Assembly: GCF_013283835.1 (NCBI RefSeq)
Contig: NZ_CP054052.1
Location: 1,178,001 to 1,242,000 of the forward strand
DNA length: 64,000 nucleotides
Reading direction: 5' to 3'
Origin: Poseidonibacter lekithochrous
GTDB taxonomy: Bacteria > Campylobacterota > Campylobacteria > Campylobacterales > Arcobacteraceae
Part shown: piece by piece, positions 27,163 through 36,664 of the stretch
Numbering within the stretch: position 1 is the stretch's first letter
Layout: every line of letters starts with the position of its first letter
The notes under the pieces: model-generated
Database searches by the model: none
What the model saw: only the letters and a program-made list of their open reading frames with translations
Told to the model about the DNA's origin: nothing
Position numbers and translations under genes: made by a program

Positions 27163-27584
27163 GTATTCATCATCCAGATTGAAAATACATCTAAGTAATT
27201 CCAAAAAGATTCTTTTAATTCTTCCGGCATATCAAGTGGTTTTAATATCATAATATATGACTCTAACCAAACTCTTCTAGCTTCTTGAGTAATAGCAAAT
27301 GGTGCATGTCTTGCTGCCATCATAGGTTTTCCTCTATTTTGATCAAAATGTCTAGGTCCCCCACAGATTTGAATAAAGAAATCAGCTGAGTGTTTTTTTG
27401 CTAATGCAAAACCTTCATCGCTAGGTGGAAATAAACCTTTAATATTACTTTCTCTTAGTATGTCATAATGGTCTGAAATAAGTTTTCTCATTCCATCTTC
27501 ACCTAAAAATTCTAATACCTTTGGACTAGGAATTTGAACTGGTGGTCTTGTTCCAAGTTGTGCTGTTGTTATTGTATATTCCAT
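27153..27584 (-). CDS. Truncated hemoglobin, group 2 type
   Basis: A 143-residue single-domain globin. After a roughly 25-residue N-terminal stretch the 2-on-2 fold features appear: ISDHYDILRESNIKGLFPPSDEGF (B-E helices), HSADFFIQICGGP, the family motif RGKPMMAARHAPFAIT with the proximal histidine, and RRVWLESY with the conserved tryptophan (G8) that marks groups 2 and 3. The GGP...RGxPMxxARHxPF block favours group 2 (TrHbO). Such proteins bind O2 and NO; Campylobacter Ctb is a group 3 relative involved in oxygen/NO physiology. AAAGG lies before the ATG. Confidence 0.87.
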   Translation of the reverse strand: MEYTITTAQLGTRPPVQIPSPKVLEFLGEDGMRKLISDHYDILRESNIKGLFPPSDEGFALAKKHSADFFIQICGGPRHFDQNRGKPMMAARHAPFAITQEARRVWLESYIMILKPLDMPEELKESFWNYLDVFSIWMMNTEE

Positions 27585-27740
27585 TTATTAACCTTTAAAA
27601 CTTAAAATTATTTATATTTATCATGCAAGTTACTTGCAAAGCAATAATACAATTATCCTCTAAAATATAATCTTAAAAATATTTATAATTAAAAAAAAGA
27701 TTAATATGGTAAAATAATATATATTTACAATGGAAGATTT

Positions 27741-28340
27741 ATGAATATAAAAACAGATGAAATTATGGAATGTTATTCTTGTGGTCTTTTTATTAAAAAA
27801 GAAAAAGTGAGCAAAAAAAGTACACTTAAATGTCCACGATGTAATAGTAAAATACAATTGGATAAAGAGCATAGTTTTGATTCTTTATACTATTCAATAT
27901 CAGCAATCTTGCTTTTTTTACTATTGAATATTTATCCTTTGATTTCTTTAAATGTAAATGGAAAAATATTAAATGCAACTCTTTTAGGAAGTGTTAAAAT
28001 ATTATTAGAACAAGATTTTTTTCTTGTGTCTTTAGTTGTTTTATTTACTATAATTATTGCACCTTTATTGAACTCAATAATTATAATTTTGTCCTTTATT
28101 CAAATTCATACAAAAGTTAAAATCTTTTCAGATACTTTTCTTCATGATGCTTTTCATTTCTTCAAACATTGGGGATTTGTTGAAGTATTTATTATAAGTA
28201 TTATTGTTACATATATTAAATTAATAGGAATGGTTTCTTCTACAAAGTTTGATATTGGATTTTATATTATGTTGATATATATATTTTGTTTTTACATGTC
28301 AAATGTTAAGTTTGAGGGTAAAAATGTATTTGGAGATTAG
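27741..28340 (+). CDS. LetA/PqiA-domain membrane protein, first half
   Basis: A 199-residue inner-membrane protein. The N-terminus has a zinc-ribbon pair: C11-x2-C14 (CYSCG) and C31-x2-C34 (CPRC). Four hydrophobic helices follow, with NIYPLISLNVNGK after the first, a PqiA-family signature. It corresponds to one of the two tandem PqiA domains fused in E. coli LetA (YebS, about 427 residues). The second half is encoded immediately downstream with no gap. In the Let system LetA works with the periplasm-spanning MCE protein LetB in lipid transport between the membranes. GGAAG precedes the ATG. Confidence 0.87.
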   Translation: MNIKTDEIMECYSCGLFIKKEKVSKKSTLKCPRCNSKIQLDKEHSFDSLYYSISAILLFLLLNIYPLISLNVNGKILNATLLGSVKILLEQDFFLVSLVVLFTIIIAPLLNSIIIILSFIQIHTKVKIFSDTFLHDAFHFFKHWGFVEVFIISIIVTYIKLIGMVSSTKFDIGFYIMLIYIFCFYMSNVKFEGKNVFGD

Positions 28341-28931
28341 ATGGTTTTAATTTCATGTAAAAATTGTCATAAAGTTTATAAAAAAGAGAATTATGATGAA
28401 TTCATTTGTACTCGATGTAATCATGGAGTATCAAAAAGAATTAATAACTCTTTGCAGGTATCACTTGCGCTAACTCTTTCTGCAATTTTTTTATATTTTC
28501 CAGCAATGCTTTATCCTATGATGGAAATAACAACATTTGGAGTAAATCATGAAAGTACAATTATTGAAGGAGTTATTGGTTTTTTAGAGTATGAGAGTTA
28601 CTTTATTGCTTTTGTTATTTTTACAGCTAGTGTAATAATACCTTTGATTAAATTAATAGGATTATTATTGATTTTTGTATCTTTGAAAATAAATACAAAA
28701 ATGAGTAATAAAACAAAAATAGCTATTTTTAAATTTGTTGAAGCAATTGGTAAATGGTCAATGATTGATATTTATGTTGTTGCCATTTTAGCTTCAGTTA
28801 TTCAAATGGATGAAGTATTTAATATAAAAGGTGGAATTGCGGCTACATCTTTTGCTTTAGTAGTGATACTAACTATAATTGCTGCACATAGATTTGATAC
28901 AAGGATTATTTGGGATGAGTCAAGAGAATAA
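28341..28931 (+). CDS. LetA/PqiA-domain membrane protein, second half
   Basis: A 196-residue inner-membrane protein with the same layout as its upstream neighbour. The zinc ribbon is C6/C9 (CKNCH) and C23/C26 (CTRC); four helices follow, with YFPAMLYPMMEITTFG after the first and the family segment FVEAIGKWSMIDIYVVAILASV. The PqiA motif GKWSMxDVF is clearer here than in the first half. The ATG follows the upstream stop directly with GGAGATTAG as ribosome-binding site, so the two half-proteins are made in equal amounts and probably form a heterodimer equivalent to full-length LetA. Confidence 0.88.
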   Translation: MVLISCKNCHKVYKKENYDEFICTRCNHGVSKRINNSLQVSLALTLSAIFLYFPAMLYPMMEITTFGVNHESTIIEGVIGFLEYESYFIAFVIFTASVIIPLIKLIGLLLIFVSLKINTKMSNKTKIAIFKFVEAIGKWSMIDIYVVAILASVIQMDEVFNIKGGIAATSFALVVILTIIAAHRFDTRIIWDESRE

Positions 28932-31569
28932 TGAACAAGAAGATGTGGTATATAAACCAAGAGTAAAACCAAAAAAAGCTGCTTCTTTTATTTGGTTACT
29001 ACCTATTATTATAGCCTGTATTTTGGGTTGGATTGCATATGAGTCCTATATGAAAAAAGGTACTAATATTCAAATTGTATTCAAAAGTGCAGAAGGTCTA
29101 AAAGAGGGTGTAACTCCACTTGAATATAAAGGTTTACAACTTGGAAAAGTTACGAAAATTGATATTCATGAAGACTTGAAAAATGTAAAAGTAAATATTC
29201 TTGTAAAAAGTGAAGCTGCAAAATATGTTGCTAGTGAGAGTTCACGATTTTGGATTAGAAAACCTACTGTATCTCTTACTAAAATATCTGGTTTAAGTAC
29301 ACTTATTTCTGGAAATAAAATTGAAATTTCCCCAACAATCAAAACAAAAAAAGAGATTGAGAATGCAAAAGATAAATATCTTTTTATAGGACTTGATTCT
29401 CAACCTGATGATGAATTAACAAATGATGGTTATTATGTTTCGCTACTTGCTAATGATAAAGATAATGTAGAAGTTGGAACACCAATTTTTTATAATCAAT
29501 ATCAAGTAGGGGAGATTGTATCAAAAGAGTTTAAATTTGAAAAAGTATTTTTAAATGCTTATATCTATGATAAATTTAATTACTTAATTAATAATAGTTC
29601 AAAATTTACAATGAATGATGCTCTAAAAGTTAGTTATGGTCCAAGTGGTTTAAAAGTAGAAGTAAGTTCATTATACTCGGCACTTGTTGGTGGTATCACT
29701 GTAACAACACCAAATAAAAATGAAGAAAAAATTAAAAAAGATGAAGTTTATACTTTATATGCAAGTAAAGATGATTTAAAGAAAAAAGAGTATTTTCATA
29801 TTAAGTTCTCATCAGCAAATAATATTGATAAAGATACCCCAATTATATATAAAGGTATAACAATTGGTAAGATTACAAGTCTTACTTTAAATGAAGAAGA
29901 TGTTTCTACTAAAGCTTTTGTTTATAATGAATATAGATATTTACTTAGTGAAAATAGTAAGTTTTTTATTCAAAAACCAGAGTTGAATTTTTCTGGAGCT
30001 AAAAATCTTGCCAATATAATAAAAGGTAATTATATCTCTTTACACTATAAAGAGGGTGATTTCAAAAATATGTTTATTGCTCAAGAATATAAAGAAATCA
30101 AAAATGAAATATATAATAAAACTTTAGATTTATATACAAATAGTTTAAATTCATTATCAAAAAAATCAAGAATTTATTATAAAAATATAGCAATTGGAAA
30201 AGTTCTATCTTATGATCTAAGCAAAAATCTTCAAAAAGTAAAAGTAAAAATATCAATAGAGAAAAAGTATGAAAAATTAATTAATGATCATACTCTATTT
30301 TATGATATGAGTTCAAAACTTATTGATATGAAAAACTTAGATTTAAGTATAAATTACGATGGTTATGAACCTCTTTTAAATGGTGGGATTGGAATACTTA
30401 CTGAAAAAAGAAAATCAAAACTTGCAAAGAGTTATTTCAAACTATATGACACTTTCCAAGAAGTACAAAGATTAAAAAGAATTTACAATAAAGGCTCTAT
30501 AGTAAAAGCATATTTCAAAAATGATTTTAATGTGCAAAAAGATATGGCTATTATTTATAAAAATCAAGAAATAGGTTTTGTTAAATCAATAAAATTTGGT
30601 GAAAATGAATCTAGAGCAAAACTACTTATTTATAGCCAATTTAAAAAATATTTAACACCTACAAGTAGATTTTATAAGAAATCAAAACTTGATGTAAAAG
30701 CTAGCTTAAACGGAATATCTTTTGAAATGGATAATTATACTTCTTTATTAGAGGGTTCAATTCATTTAGAAAGTAAGTCAAATATGACTTATAAAAAGTA
30801 TAAAATATTCCCAAATGAAGATGAAATGAAAGACTCATCAAATAGTATAACTATTGCATTTGATGATGTTGAAGGTGTACATGAACAGTTCTCTCAACTT
30901 ACATATAAAGGTGTGAAAATTGGTAAGGTTACAAATATAGATTTAGATAAAAATCACAAGGTAATACTAAAAGCACAGATATATAAAGACTATGAAGATT
31001 TTGCAAAAAAAGGTACAGTTTTTTACTTAAAAAAACCTAGAATTTCATTCCAAGAAATAGCAAATGCAGGTGCTACTGTAATGGCTGTAAATATTGGAGT
31101 TGTGAAGTCAAATTCAAAGAGTTTTGCAAATAAGTTTAAAGGGTATACAACAATGCCTTCTCTAGAAAAAACTCAATTTGGAAATATCTATACAGTTGAG
31201 TCTTTCCATGCTTTAAAAGCTAACTTAGATTCTCCAATTTATTATAAAAATGTACAAATAGGTAAGGTTCACAAAGTAGGGCTAGCTTCTGATGGTTCTA
31301 GGGTTTTAATTGATTGTTTGATTTATGACAAGTATACAAAACTAGTTAGACAAAACTCAAGATTCTATGATATTAGTGGTTTTGAGATGGAGTTATCACT
31401 GTTTAGTGACTCTAAGATTGAATCTAATACTTTTACAAGTATCATAAAAGGTGGTTTAATTCTTGTAACGCCTATGGAATATAATAGAAGAGCTAATGGA
31501 AAAGATAAGTTTGAATTAATAAAAACATTACCCCAAGGTTGGGATAAAATAAGTCCTAGTATAAAATAA
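28915..31569 (+). CDS. LetB/YebT-like protein with seven MCE domains
   Basis: An 884-residue protein with a short cytoplasmic N-terminus, one membrane helix (about 23-43) and a large periplasmic part. I count seven MCE-type repeats, recognised by their repeated (I/L)xY(K/N)xxx(I/V/L)G(K/E/F)(V/I) cores, as in LEYKGLQLGKV, IFYNQYQVGEI, IIYKGITIGKI, IYYKNIAIGKV, IIYKNQEIGFV, LTYKGVKIGKV and IYYKNVQIGKV. Seven repeats is the number in E. coli LetB, which stacks as rings into a lipid-conducting tunnel; PqiB has three. ATG 28915 is chosen over 28879 because AAGGA lies before it; it overlaps the LetA-like gene by 17 bases. Confidence 0.9.
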   Translation: MSQENNEQEDVVYKPRVKPKKAASFIWLLPIIIACILGWIAYESYMKKGTNIQIVFKSAEGLKEGVTPLEYKGLQLGKVTKIDIHEDLKNVKVNILVKSEAAKYVASESSRFWIRKPTVSLTKISGLSTLISGNKIEISPTIKTKKEIENAKDKYLFIGLDSQPDDELTNDGYYVSLLANDKDNVEVGTPIFYNQYQVGEIVSKEFKFEKVFLNAYIYDKFNYLINNSSKFTMNDALKVSYGPSGLKVEVSSLYSALVGGITVTTPNKNEEKIKKDEVYTLYASKDDLKKKEYFHIKFSSANNIDKDTPIIYKGITIGKITSLTLNEEDVSTKAFVYNEYRYLLSENSKFFIQKPELNFSGAKNLANIIKGNYISLHYKEGDFKNMFIAQEYKEIKNEIYNKTLDLYTNSLNSLSKKSRIYYKNIAIGKVLSYDLSKNLQKVKVKISIEKKYEKLINDHTLFYDMSSKLIDMKNLDLSINYDGYEPLLNGGIGILTEKRKSKLAKSYFKLYDTFQEVQRLKRIYNKGSIVKAYFKNDFNVQKDMAIIYKNQEIGFVKSIKFGENESRAKLLIYSQFKKYLTPTSRFYKKSKLDVKASLNGISFEMDNYTSLLEGSIHLESKSNMTYKKYKIFPNEDEMKDSSNSITIAFDDVEGVHEQFSQLTYKGVKIGKVTNIDLDKNHKVILKAQIYKDYEDFAKKGTVFYLKKPRISFQEIANAGATVMAVNIGVVKSNSKSFANKFKGYTTMPSLEKTQFGNIYTVESFHALKANLDSPIYYKNVQIGKVHKVGLASDGSRVLIDCLIYDKYTKLVRQNSRFYDISGFEMELSLFSDSKIESNTFTSIIKGGLILVTPMEYNRRANGKDKFELIKTLPQGWDKISPSIK

Positions 31570-31593
31570 GTAGTTTTTAAACTACTTATTTTT
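31563..31593. terminator. Bidirectional terminator between letB-like and BCCT genes
   Basis: AATAAGTAGTTT (31565-31576) pairs with AAACTACTTATT (31579-31590), flanked by A and T runs. It covers the LetB stop and the last codons of the convergent BCCT gene. Confidence 0.7.
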
Positions 31594-33144
31594 ATTAGTT
31601 ACTTTTAATTCAGCTTTTAATCCAATATATAAAGAGTAACACATTCCTAATAGAATTACTGTAAATGGTAATGCTGTTGTAATAGAACCTGCTTGAAGTG
31701 CATCTAGTGCTTGACTTCCACCAACATATAATAATGCAATAGCTACAAGACCTTCTAAAATTGCCCAGAATGCTCTTTGTTTAACTGGTGCATCTACTTT
31801 TCCACCTGCTGTGATACTATCGATTACAAGTGAACCTGAATCCGATGAAGTAACAAAGAATACAATTACTAAGAAAATAGCAATACTTGAAGTAATTGTT
31901 GCAAATGGTAAGTTTTCTAACATTTGGAACATTGCTAATGATTTATCAGAAATACCACCAGCTAGTGCACCAACTTCACCAATAACTTGATCAAGTGCAG
32001 TTAATCCAAAAGTACTCATCCAAATAGATGTTACAACTGTAGGAATTAATAATACAGCAATAATAAACTCTCTTACTGTTCTACCTTTTGATACACGTGC
32101 AATAAACATACCAACAAAAGGAGACCATGCAATCCACCATGCCCAGTAAAATACAGTCCAACCATGGAACCAATCACTGTCTTCTCTACCAATAAAATTA
32201 CTTAGTTCAAAAATATTTGAAGCATAGTTACCTAATGTTGTACCAACACCTGTAATGATATTAAGTGTAGGACCTACAACAATAATAAATAAGACTAAAA
32301 ATAACGCTAATAAAATATTAAATTTACTTAAAACTTTTACTCCACCTTCTAAACCTCTTACTACAGAAATTAATGCAAATACAGTAATTGCTGCAATAAT
32401 CCAAATCTGAGTATTAACACCATTGTCAATATCAAATAAGAATTTTAATCCTGAAGATACTTGTTGTGCTCCAAGTCCTAAAGAAGTTGCTAATCCAAAG
32501 ATTGTTGCAAATACTGCTAATAAATCAATAATATGTCCAGGCCAACCCCAAACTTTTTCTTTTAAAATTGGGTAAAAAGCAGATCTCATTGTAAGTGGTA
32601 ATTTCTTACTATAAGAGAAGAATGCTAATGATAATCCAACAACCGCATATATTGCCCACGGATGTAATCCCCAGTGGTACATAGTAGCACCCATTGCTAA
32701 ATCTTTTGCTTCTGGTGTTTTTGCTATTACATTTAATGGTGTATGCCACCATCCTGTATAGTATGCAACTGGTTCAGCAACAGACCAATACATTAATCCA
32801 ATACCCATTCCAGCGGCAAATAGCATAGAGAACCATGCAAAGTTTGTAAATTCTGGTTTTGCTTCATCTCCACCAAGTCTAATTTTTCCAACTGGTAATA
32901 CAATTAGAATTAAACAGAATATTACGAAGAAGTTACCCGATAACATAAATAGCCAATCAAAATTATTGATAGCCCACCATTTTGCTGTATCTAATACTTC
33001 TTTTGCTTCTTTTGGAGAAGCTAGTGTTCCTATTACAAATACTAATATCAGTATTGCACTAATTGCAAATACTGGATTATGTACATCAAGACCAAACTTT
33101 TGTAGGTTGTCTTGACCTACTTTATACTTTGTAGTTTCTTTCAT
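31582..33144 (-). CDS. BCCT-family betaine/carnitine/choline transporter
   Basis: A 520-residue inner-membrane transporter with about twelve helices. The BCCT hallmarks are clear: GMGIGLMYWSVAEPVAYY (the GxG and aromatic substrate box region), HWGLHPWAIYAVVGL and the tryptophan-rich FYWAWWIAWSPFVGMFIARVSKGRTVREFI. The family imports quaternary amines with Na+ or H+, as osmoprotectants or nutrients. An upstream in-frame ATG (33174) adds ten residues, but AAGGA six bases before 33144 supports the later start. Divergent from proV, forming a block with the ABC betaine importer. The C-terminal osmosensing tail is short. Confidence 0.94.
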   Translation of the reverse strand: MKETTKYKVGQDNLQKFGLDVHNPVFAISAILILVFVIGTLASPKEAKEVLDTAKWWAINNFDWLFMLSGNFFVIFCLILIVLPVGKIRLGGDEAKPEFTNFAWFSMLFAAGMGIGLMYWSVAEPVAYYTGWWHTPLNVIAKTPEAKDLAMGATMYHWGLHPWAIYAVVGLSLAFFSYSKKLPLTMRSAFYPILKEKVWGWPGHIIDLLAVFATIFGLATSLGLGAQQVSSGLKFLFDIDNGVNTQIWIIAAITVFALISVVRGLEGGVKVLSKFNILLALFLVLFIIVVGPTLNIITGVGTTLGNYASNIFELSNFIGREDSDWFHGWTVFYWAWWIAWSPFVGMFIARVSKGRTVREFIIAVLLIPTVVTSIWMSTFGLTALDQVIGEVGALAGGISDKSLAMFQMLENLPFATITSSIAIFLVIVFFVTSSDSGSLVIDSITAGGKVDAPVKQRAFWAILEGLVAIALLYVGGSQALDALQAGSITTALPFTVILLGMCYSLYIGLKAELKVTNKNK

Positions 33145-33339
33145 AAATTTCCTTATTATACGCATTTCTTTCAAAAAGTTATGTATTATTTACCTTCTAG
33201 GGTAGTGAAAATATACTTAATTATTGGTTTAGTATTATGAAAAGAATGTGTGTAAATAAGAATAAAAATGAAAAAAATAACAATTTTTACTTAACAAAAT
33301 ACGCCCATTGAAGCTTCTTTTATAAATAACTTAGTTATA

Positions 33340-33380
33340 TTCTTACATAAAATGTGAGAATAAAATACATAGAATATGTA
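33340..33380. promoter_or_regulatory. Two TACAT/ATGTA palindromes in the BCCT-proV divergent region
   Basis: TTCTTACAT-AAA-ATGTGAGAA (33340-33360) and TACAT-AGAAT-ATGTA (33366-33380, followed by an A run) lie in the 253-base divergent region just before proV. The same TACAT-N5-ATGTA plan, also followed by A runs, occurs twice upstream of kamA (41646 and 41816). These are probable operator sites for a shared regulator; its identity is unknown. Confidence 0.45.
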
Positions 33381-33397
33381 AAAAAATATTTATTATT

Positions 33398-34636
33398 GTG
33401 GTAATAAAATTACATATTTGTTGTAAGGGGAGTAGTAACATTAATAAAAAGAAATTAGTAGTCAAAAATGTTTTTAAAGTATTTGGGAAAGAACCCCAAA
33501 AAGCTCTTAAAATGTTGGCTAATGGAAAAAGTAAAGAAAAAATATTTACAAAAACTGGTATGACAATTGGTGTTCAAGATGCAAGTTTTGAAATCAATGA
33601 GGGTGAAATATTTGTAATTATGGGATTATCTGGTTCAGGGAAGTCAACTTTAGTAAGGCTTCTTAATAGATTAATTGAGCCAACTTCGGGTCAAATATTT
33701 ATTGATGATATTGATGTTACTAATTTAAGTGACAAAGAACTTATTGATATTAGAAGAAAAAAAATATCAATGGTGTTTCAATCTTTTGCACTTATGCCTC
33801 ATATGAATATTATTGATAATGTATCTTTTGGATTAGAGTTAAGTGGAATAGATAAAGCAAAAAGATATGAAGCTGCACAAAAAGCACTTGAGCAAGTAGG
33901 TTTAGAGCATCATAGTCAATCTTATCCTGATGAATTAAGTGGTGGAATGCAACAAAGAGTTGGACTTGCTCGTGCATTAGCAAATGATCCAGACATTATG
34001 CTTATGGATGAAGCTTTCTCAGCACTTGATCCTTTAATTAGAACAGAAATGCAAGATGAATTATTAATCTTACAAGAAAAAGAGAAAAGAACAATTGTAT
34101 TTATTTCACATGATTTAGATGAAGCCATTAGAATTGGTGATAGAATCGCAATTATGGAAGGTGGAGAAGTAGTTCAAATAGGAACTCCTGAAGAGATTAT
34201 TAATGAACCAGCAAATGATTATGTAAAATCTTTCTTTAAAGGTGTTGATGTAACTTCAGTGTTATCTGCTTCACATATTGCGAAAAAAATACATTCTACT
34301 ATTATAAATAAAGAAGGTACTGGAATTAAAACTGCATTACAATATATTGCTGATTTTGATGAAGACTATGCTTATTTCTTAGAGAAGAATGGTAAATTCC
34401 TTGGAATACTGACTTTAGAAAAATTAAAAGAACAACAAAAACTTGGTGGAACTATACATGATGCAATTTATTGTAATGAAGCAATTAATGAGAACCTAGC
34501 AATTAGTGAATTCATTGGTACAATTGCTGAATATACTTTACCAATAGCAGTTGTTGATGAAAAAGGTAAATATAAAGGAACAATTTCGAAAAGTAGATTA
34601 TTAAAAGTATTTGATGAGGGAGTAGAGCATGAGTAA
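33398..34636 (+). CDS. proV: Glycine betaine/proline ABC transporter ATPase
   Basis: The ATP-binding subunit of a ProU/OpuA-type importer. Motifs: FGKEPQKAL near the start (typical ProV), Walker [11 protein letters not shown]-loop [11 protein letters not shown], signature [15 protein letters not shown], Walker [15 protein letters not shown]-loop FISHDLDEA, and a CBS-type pair over the last roughly 120 residues. The conventional start is GTG 33398 (412 residues), which has no ribosome-binding site. A strong AAGGGGAG lies seven bases before an ATT at 33440; starting there gives 398 residues with the usual ProV N-terminus, so ATT may be the true start. It overlaps proW by eight bases. Confidence 0.93.
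   Translation: MVIKLHICCKGSSNINKKKLVVKNVFKVFGKEPQKALKMLANGKSKEKIFTKTGMTIGVQDASFEINEGEIFVIMGLSGSGKSTLVRLLNRLIEPTSGQIFIDDIDVTNLSDKELIDIRRKKISMVFQSFALMPHMNIIDNVSFGLELSGIDKAKRYEAAQKALEQVGLEHHSQSYPDELSGGMQQRVGLARALANDPDIMLMDEAFSALDPLIRTEMQDELLILQEKEKRTIVFISHDLDEAIRIGDRIAIMEGGEVVQIGTPEEIINEPANDYVKSFFKGVDVTSVLSASHIAKKIHSTIINKEGTGIKTALQYIADFDEDYAYFLEKNGKFLGILTLEKLKEQQKLGGTIHDAIYCNEAINENLAISEFIGTIAEYTLPIAVVDEKGKYKGTISKSRLLKVFDEGVEHE
33425..33442 (+). promoter_or_regulatory. Strong Shine-Dalgarno placed before an ATT codon of proV
   Basis: AAGGGGAG (33425-33432) is followed after seven bases by ATT (33440-33442), then AAT AAA AAG. The site has ideal strength and spacing but no ATG, GTG or TTG at the right distance. 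It suggests initiation at a rare ATT codon. Confidence 0.5.
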
Positions 34637-35660
34637 TGATCCATGGGGAAACGCCTCAACTGCACAAGAAAATAAAGAGTCTTCAGTAGATTGGACACAA
34701 GCTGCGGCTGAAGTACCAGTAGAAGAAGTAAAAGAATTTAATATATTAAATCCCTTTGAACATGTACTTATTCCTTTTGACACTTGGACAAATGATGGAA
34801 TTGATTGGTTAGTTGAGAATTTTAGAGAAGTATTTTTAGTAGCTAAAGCACCTATTGATGTAGTACTAAAAGCGATTGAAAGTTTTTTATTATTCTTAAA
34901 TCCATATGTTGTAATTATCTTTTTTGTTTTATTAGCATTACAAGTTTCTAGTAAAAAACTTGCTCTTGGAACTTTAATTTCATTTTTCATAATTGGATTT
35001 ATTGGAGCCTGGGAAGAGTCAATGATAACGCTGTCTTTAGTAATAACAGCAGTATTATTCTCAATAGTTATAGGCTTACCTCTTGGTATTTGGTCTGCTA
35101 AAAGTGATACGGTTGATAAAGTATTACGACCAATTCTAGATGCAATGCAAACAACACCAGCTTTTGTGTATTTAATTCCAATTGTAATGTTATTTGGTAT
35201 TGGTAATGTTCCAGGAGTTATTGTAACTATTATCTTTGCACTTCCTCCATTAATTAGACTTACAAATCTTGGAATTAGACAAGTACCTGCTGATTTAATA
35301 GAAGCTTCAAGATCATTTGGTGCATCTTCATCTCAAATGTTATGGAAAGTTCAAATTCCTGTAGCCATGCCAACTATTATGGCAGGTGTCAACCAAACAT
35401 TAATGCTTGCTCTATCAATGGTAGTAATTGCTTCTATGATTGCTGTTGGTGGATTAGGTCAAATGGTACTTAGAGGTATTGGTAGACTTGATATTGGTTT
35501 AGCTGCTGTTGGTGGTTTAGGTATTGTTTTACTTGCAGTAATCTTAGATAGATTAACTCAAGAGATGGGTAATAAAGATAAAAACGATAAAAGAAAATGG
35601 TATGAAAAAGGCCCAATAGGGTTTATTTACAATTTAAAAAGGAGAGAAAATGATAAATAA
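34629..35660 (+). CDS. proW: Glycine betaine/proline ABC transporter permease
   Basis: A 343-residue inner-membrane permease. A roughly 95-residue N-terminal region (including [23 protein letters not shown], typical of ProW) precedes about six to seven helices. The BPD-transporter EAA loop is [32 protein letters not shown], with the conserved EA...G...P spacing. [22 protein letters not shown] is highly characteristic of the ProW/OpuAB family. It overlaps proV by eight bases and proX by eleven, so all three are translationally coupled. Confidence 0.95.
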   Translation: MSNDPWGNASTAQENKESSVDWTQAAAEVPVEEVKEFNILNPFEHVLIPFDTWTNDGIDWLVENFREVFLVAKAPIDVVLKAIESFLLFLNPYVVIIFFVLLALQVSSKKLALGTLISFFIIGFIGAWEESMITLSLVITAVLFSIVIGLPLGIWSAKSDTVDKVLRPILDAMQTTPAFVYLIPIVMLFGIGNVPGVIVTIIFALPPLIRLTNLGIRQVPADLIEASRSFGASSSQMLWKVQIPVAMPTIMAGVNQTLMLALSMVVIASMIAVGGLGQMVLRGIGRLDIGLAAVGGLGIVLLAVILDRLTQEMGNKDKNDKRKWYEKGPIGFIYNLKRRENDK

Positions 35661-36627
35661 AAAATGGTTAGTTAGTGGTTTAGCTTCAATGGTTTTAGCT
35701 TCAAGTTTATTTGGTGCTAAAGTTACTGCATTAAAAACAGCAATTGCAGAAGAGGGTTTCCAAATGTATATTGTTGCAGAAATCTTAAAGAAAATGGGTC
35801 ATGAGGTTGAAGTAACTAATGATGTTGAATACAATATTGCTTTTAAAACAATTGCAAATAATGCTAAAAGTAATGACGTTTATTTTATGGCAGCACACTG
35901 GGATCCATTACAAAACGAAATGATTAAAGGTGCAGGAGGAGAAGAAAAATTAGCTAGGTTCTCTAACTTTATTTCTAATTGTGCACAAGGTTATATTATT
36001 GATAAAAAAACAGCTGATAAATATAATATTAAATATATCAATGATTTAAATAAACCAGAAATAGCAAAATTATTTGATGTTGATGGAAATGGAAAAGCTG
36101 ACTTAACTGGTTGTTCTGCTGGTTGGGGATGTGAGAAAGTTATTGAACATCAATTAGATGCTTATGGTTTAAGAGATAATATCGACCATAGACAAGGTTC
36201 ATACTCAGCACTTATTGCTGATACAATTGCACAATACAAAACTGGTAAACCAATTTTATATTATACATGGACTCCATATTGGGTAAGTGGGAAGTTAGTT
36301 CCAGGTAAAGATGTAGTATTTTTACAAGTAACTCACTCTGCTAATCCAAATACTGCTTCAACAAAACTTCCAAATGGTGCTGATTATGGATTTAATATTA
36401 ATCACCAAAGAATTGTTGCAAACGCAAGTATTAATACAAAAAATAAAGATATCGCAAAATTATTTGATATTGTTAAATTAAGTGTAAATGACGTAAGTGG
36501 TCAAAATATGCTTATGGCAAATGGTCAAAATAAAGAAAAAGATATTCAAAGACATGTTCAGTCATGGTTAAAAACTAACTCAACTAAAGTTGATGCTTGG
36601 ATTAAAGAAGCAAAAGCTGCTAAATAA
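35650..36627 (+). CDS. proX: Glycine betaine-type substrate-binding protein
   Basis: A 325-residue periplasmic binding protein with a signal peptide (about 1-22, [15 protein letters not shown]). It is an OpuAC/ProX-type protein: [10 protein letters not shown] and [22 protein letters not shown] supply the tryptophan/tyrosine residues expected of a quaternary-amine aromatic cage. [12 protein letters not shown] carries two cysteines that its paralogue lacks. AAAAAGGAGAGAAA precedes the ATG. It is the third gene of proVWX and ends in a hairpin shared with the acyltransferase gene. A second copy at 38501 is clearly homologous, so the transporter may use two binding proteins with different ligands (inference). 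Confidence 0.94.
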   Translation: MINKKWLVSGLASMVLASSLFGAKVTALKTAIAEEGFQMYIVAEILKKMGHEVEVTNDVEYNIAFKTIANNAKSNDVYFMAAHWDPLQNEMIKGAGGEEKLARFSNFISNCAQGYIIDKKTADKYNIKYINDLNKPEIAKLFDVDGNGKADLTGCSAGWGCEKVIEHQLDAYGLRDNIDHRQGSYSALIADTIAQYKTGKPILYYTWTPYWVSGKLVPGKDVVFLQVTHSANPNTASTKLPNGADYGFNINHQRIVANASINTKNKDIAKLFDIVKLSVNDVSGQNMLMANGQNKEKDIQRHVQSWLKTNSTKVDAWIKEAKAAK

Positions 36628-36635
36628 AGAGTATT

Positions 36636-36664
36636 AAAATAAGGGTTTTAAACCCTTATTTTGA
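36636..36664. terminator. Bidirectional terminator between proX and acyltransferase gene
   Basis: AAAATAAGGGTTT (36636-36648) and AAACCCTTATTTT (36650-36662) form a near-uninterrupted 13-bp palindrome. The right arm includes the stop codon end of the minus-strand gene. Confidence 0.7.

Noticed and set aside
34601-34990. 129-residue minus-strand open frame across the proV/proW junction
   Set aside because: Antisense to two well-supported, overlapping ABC-transporter genes.
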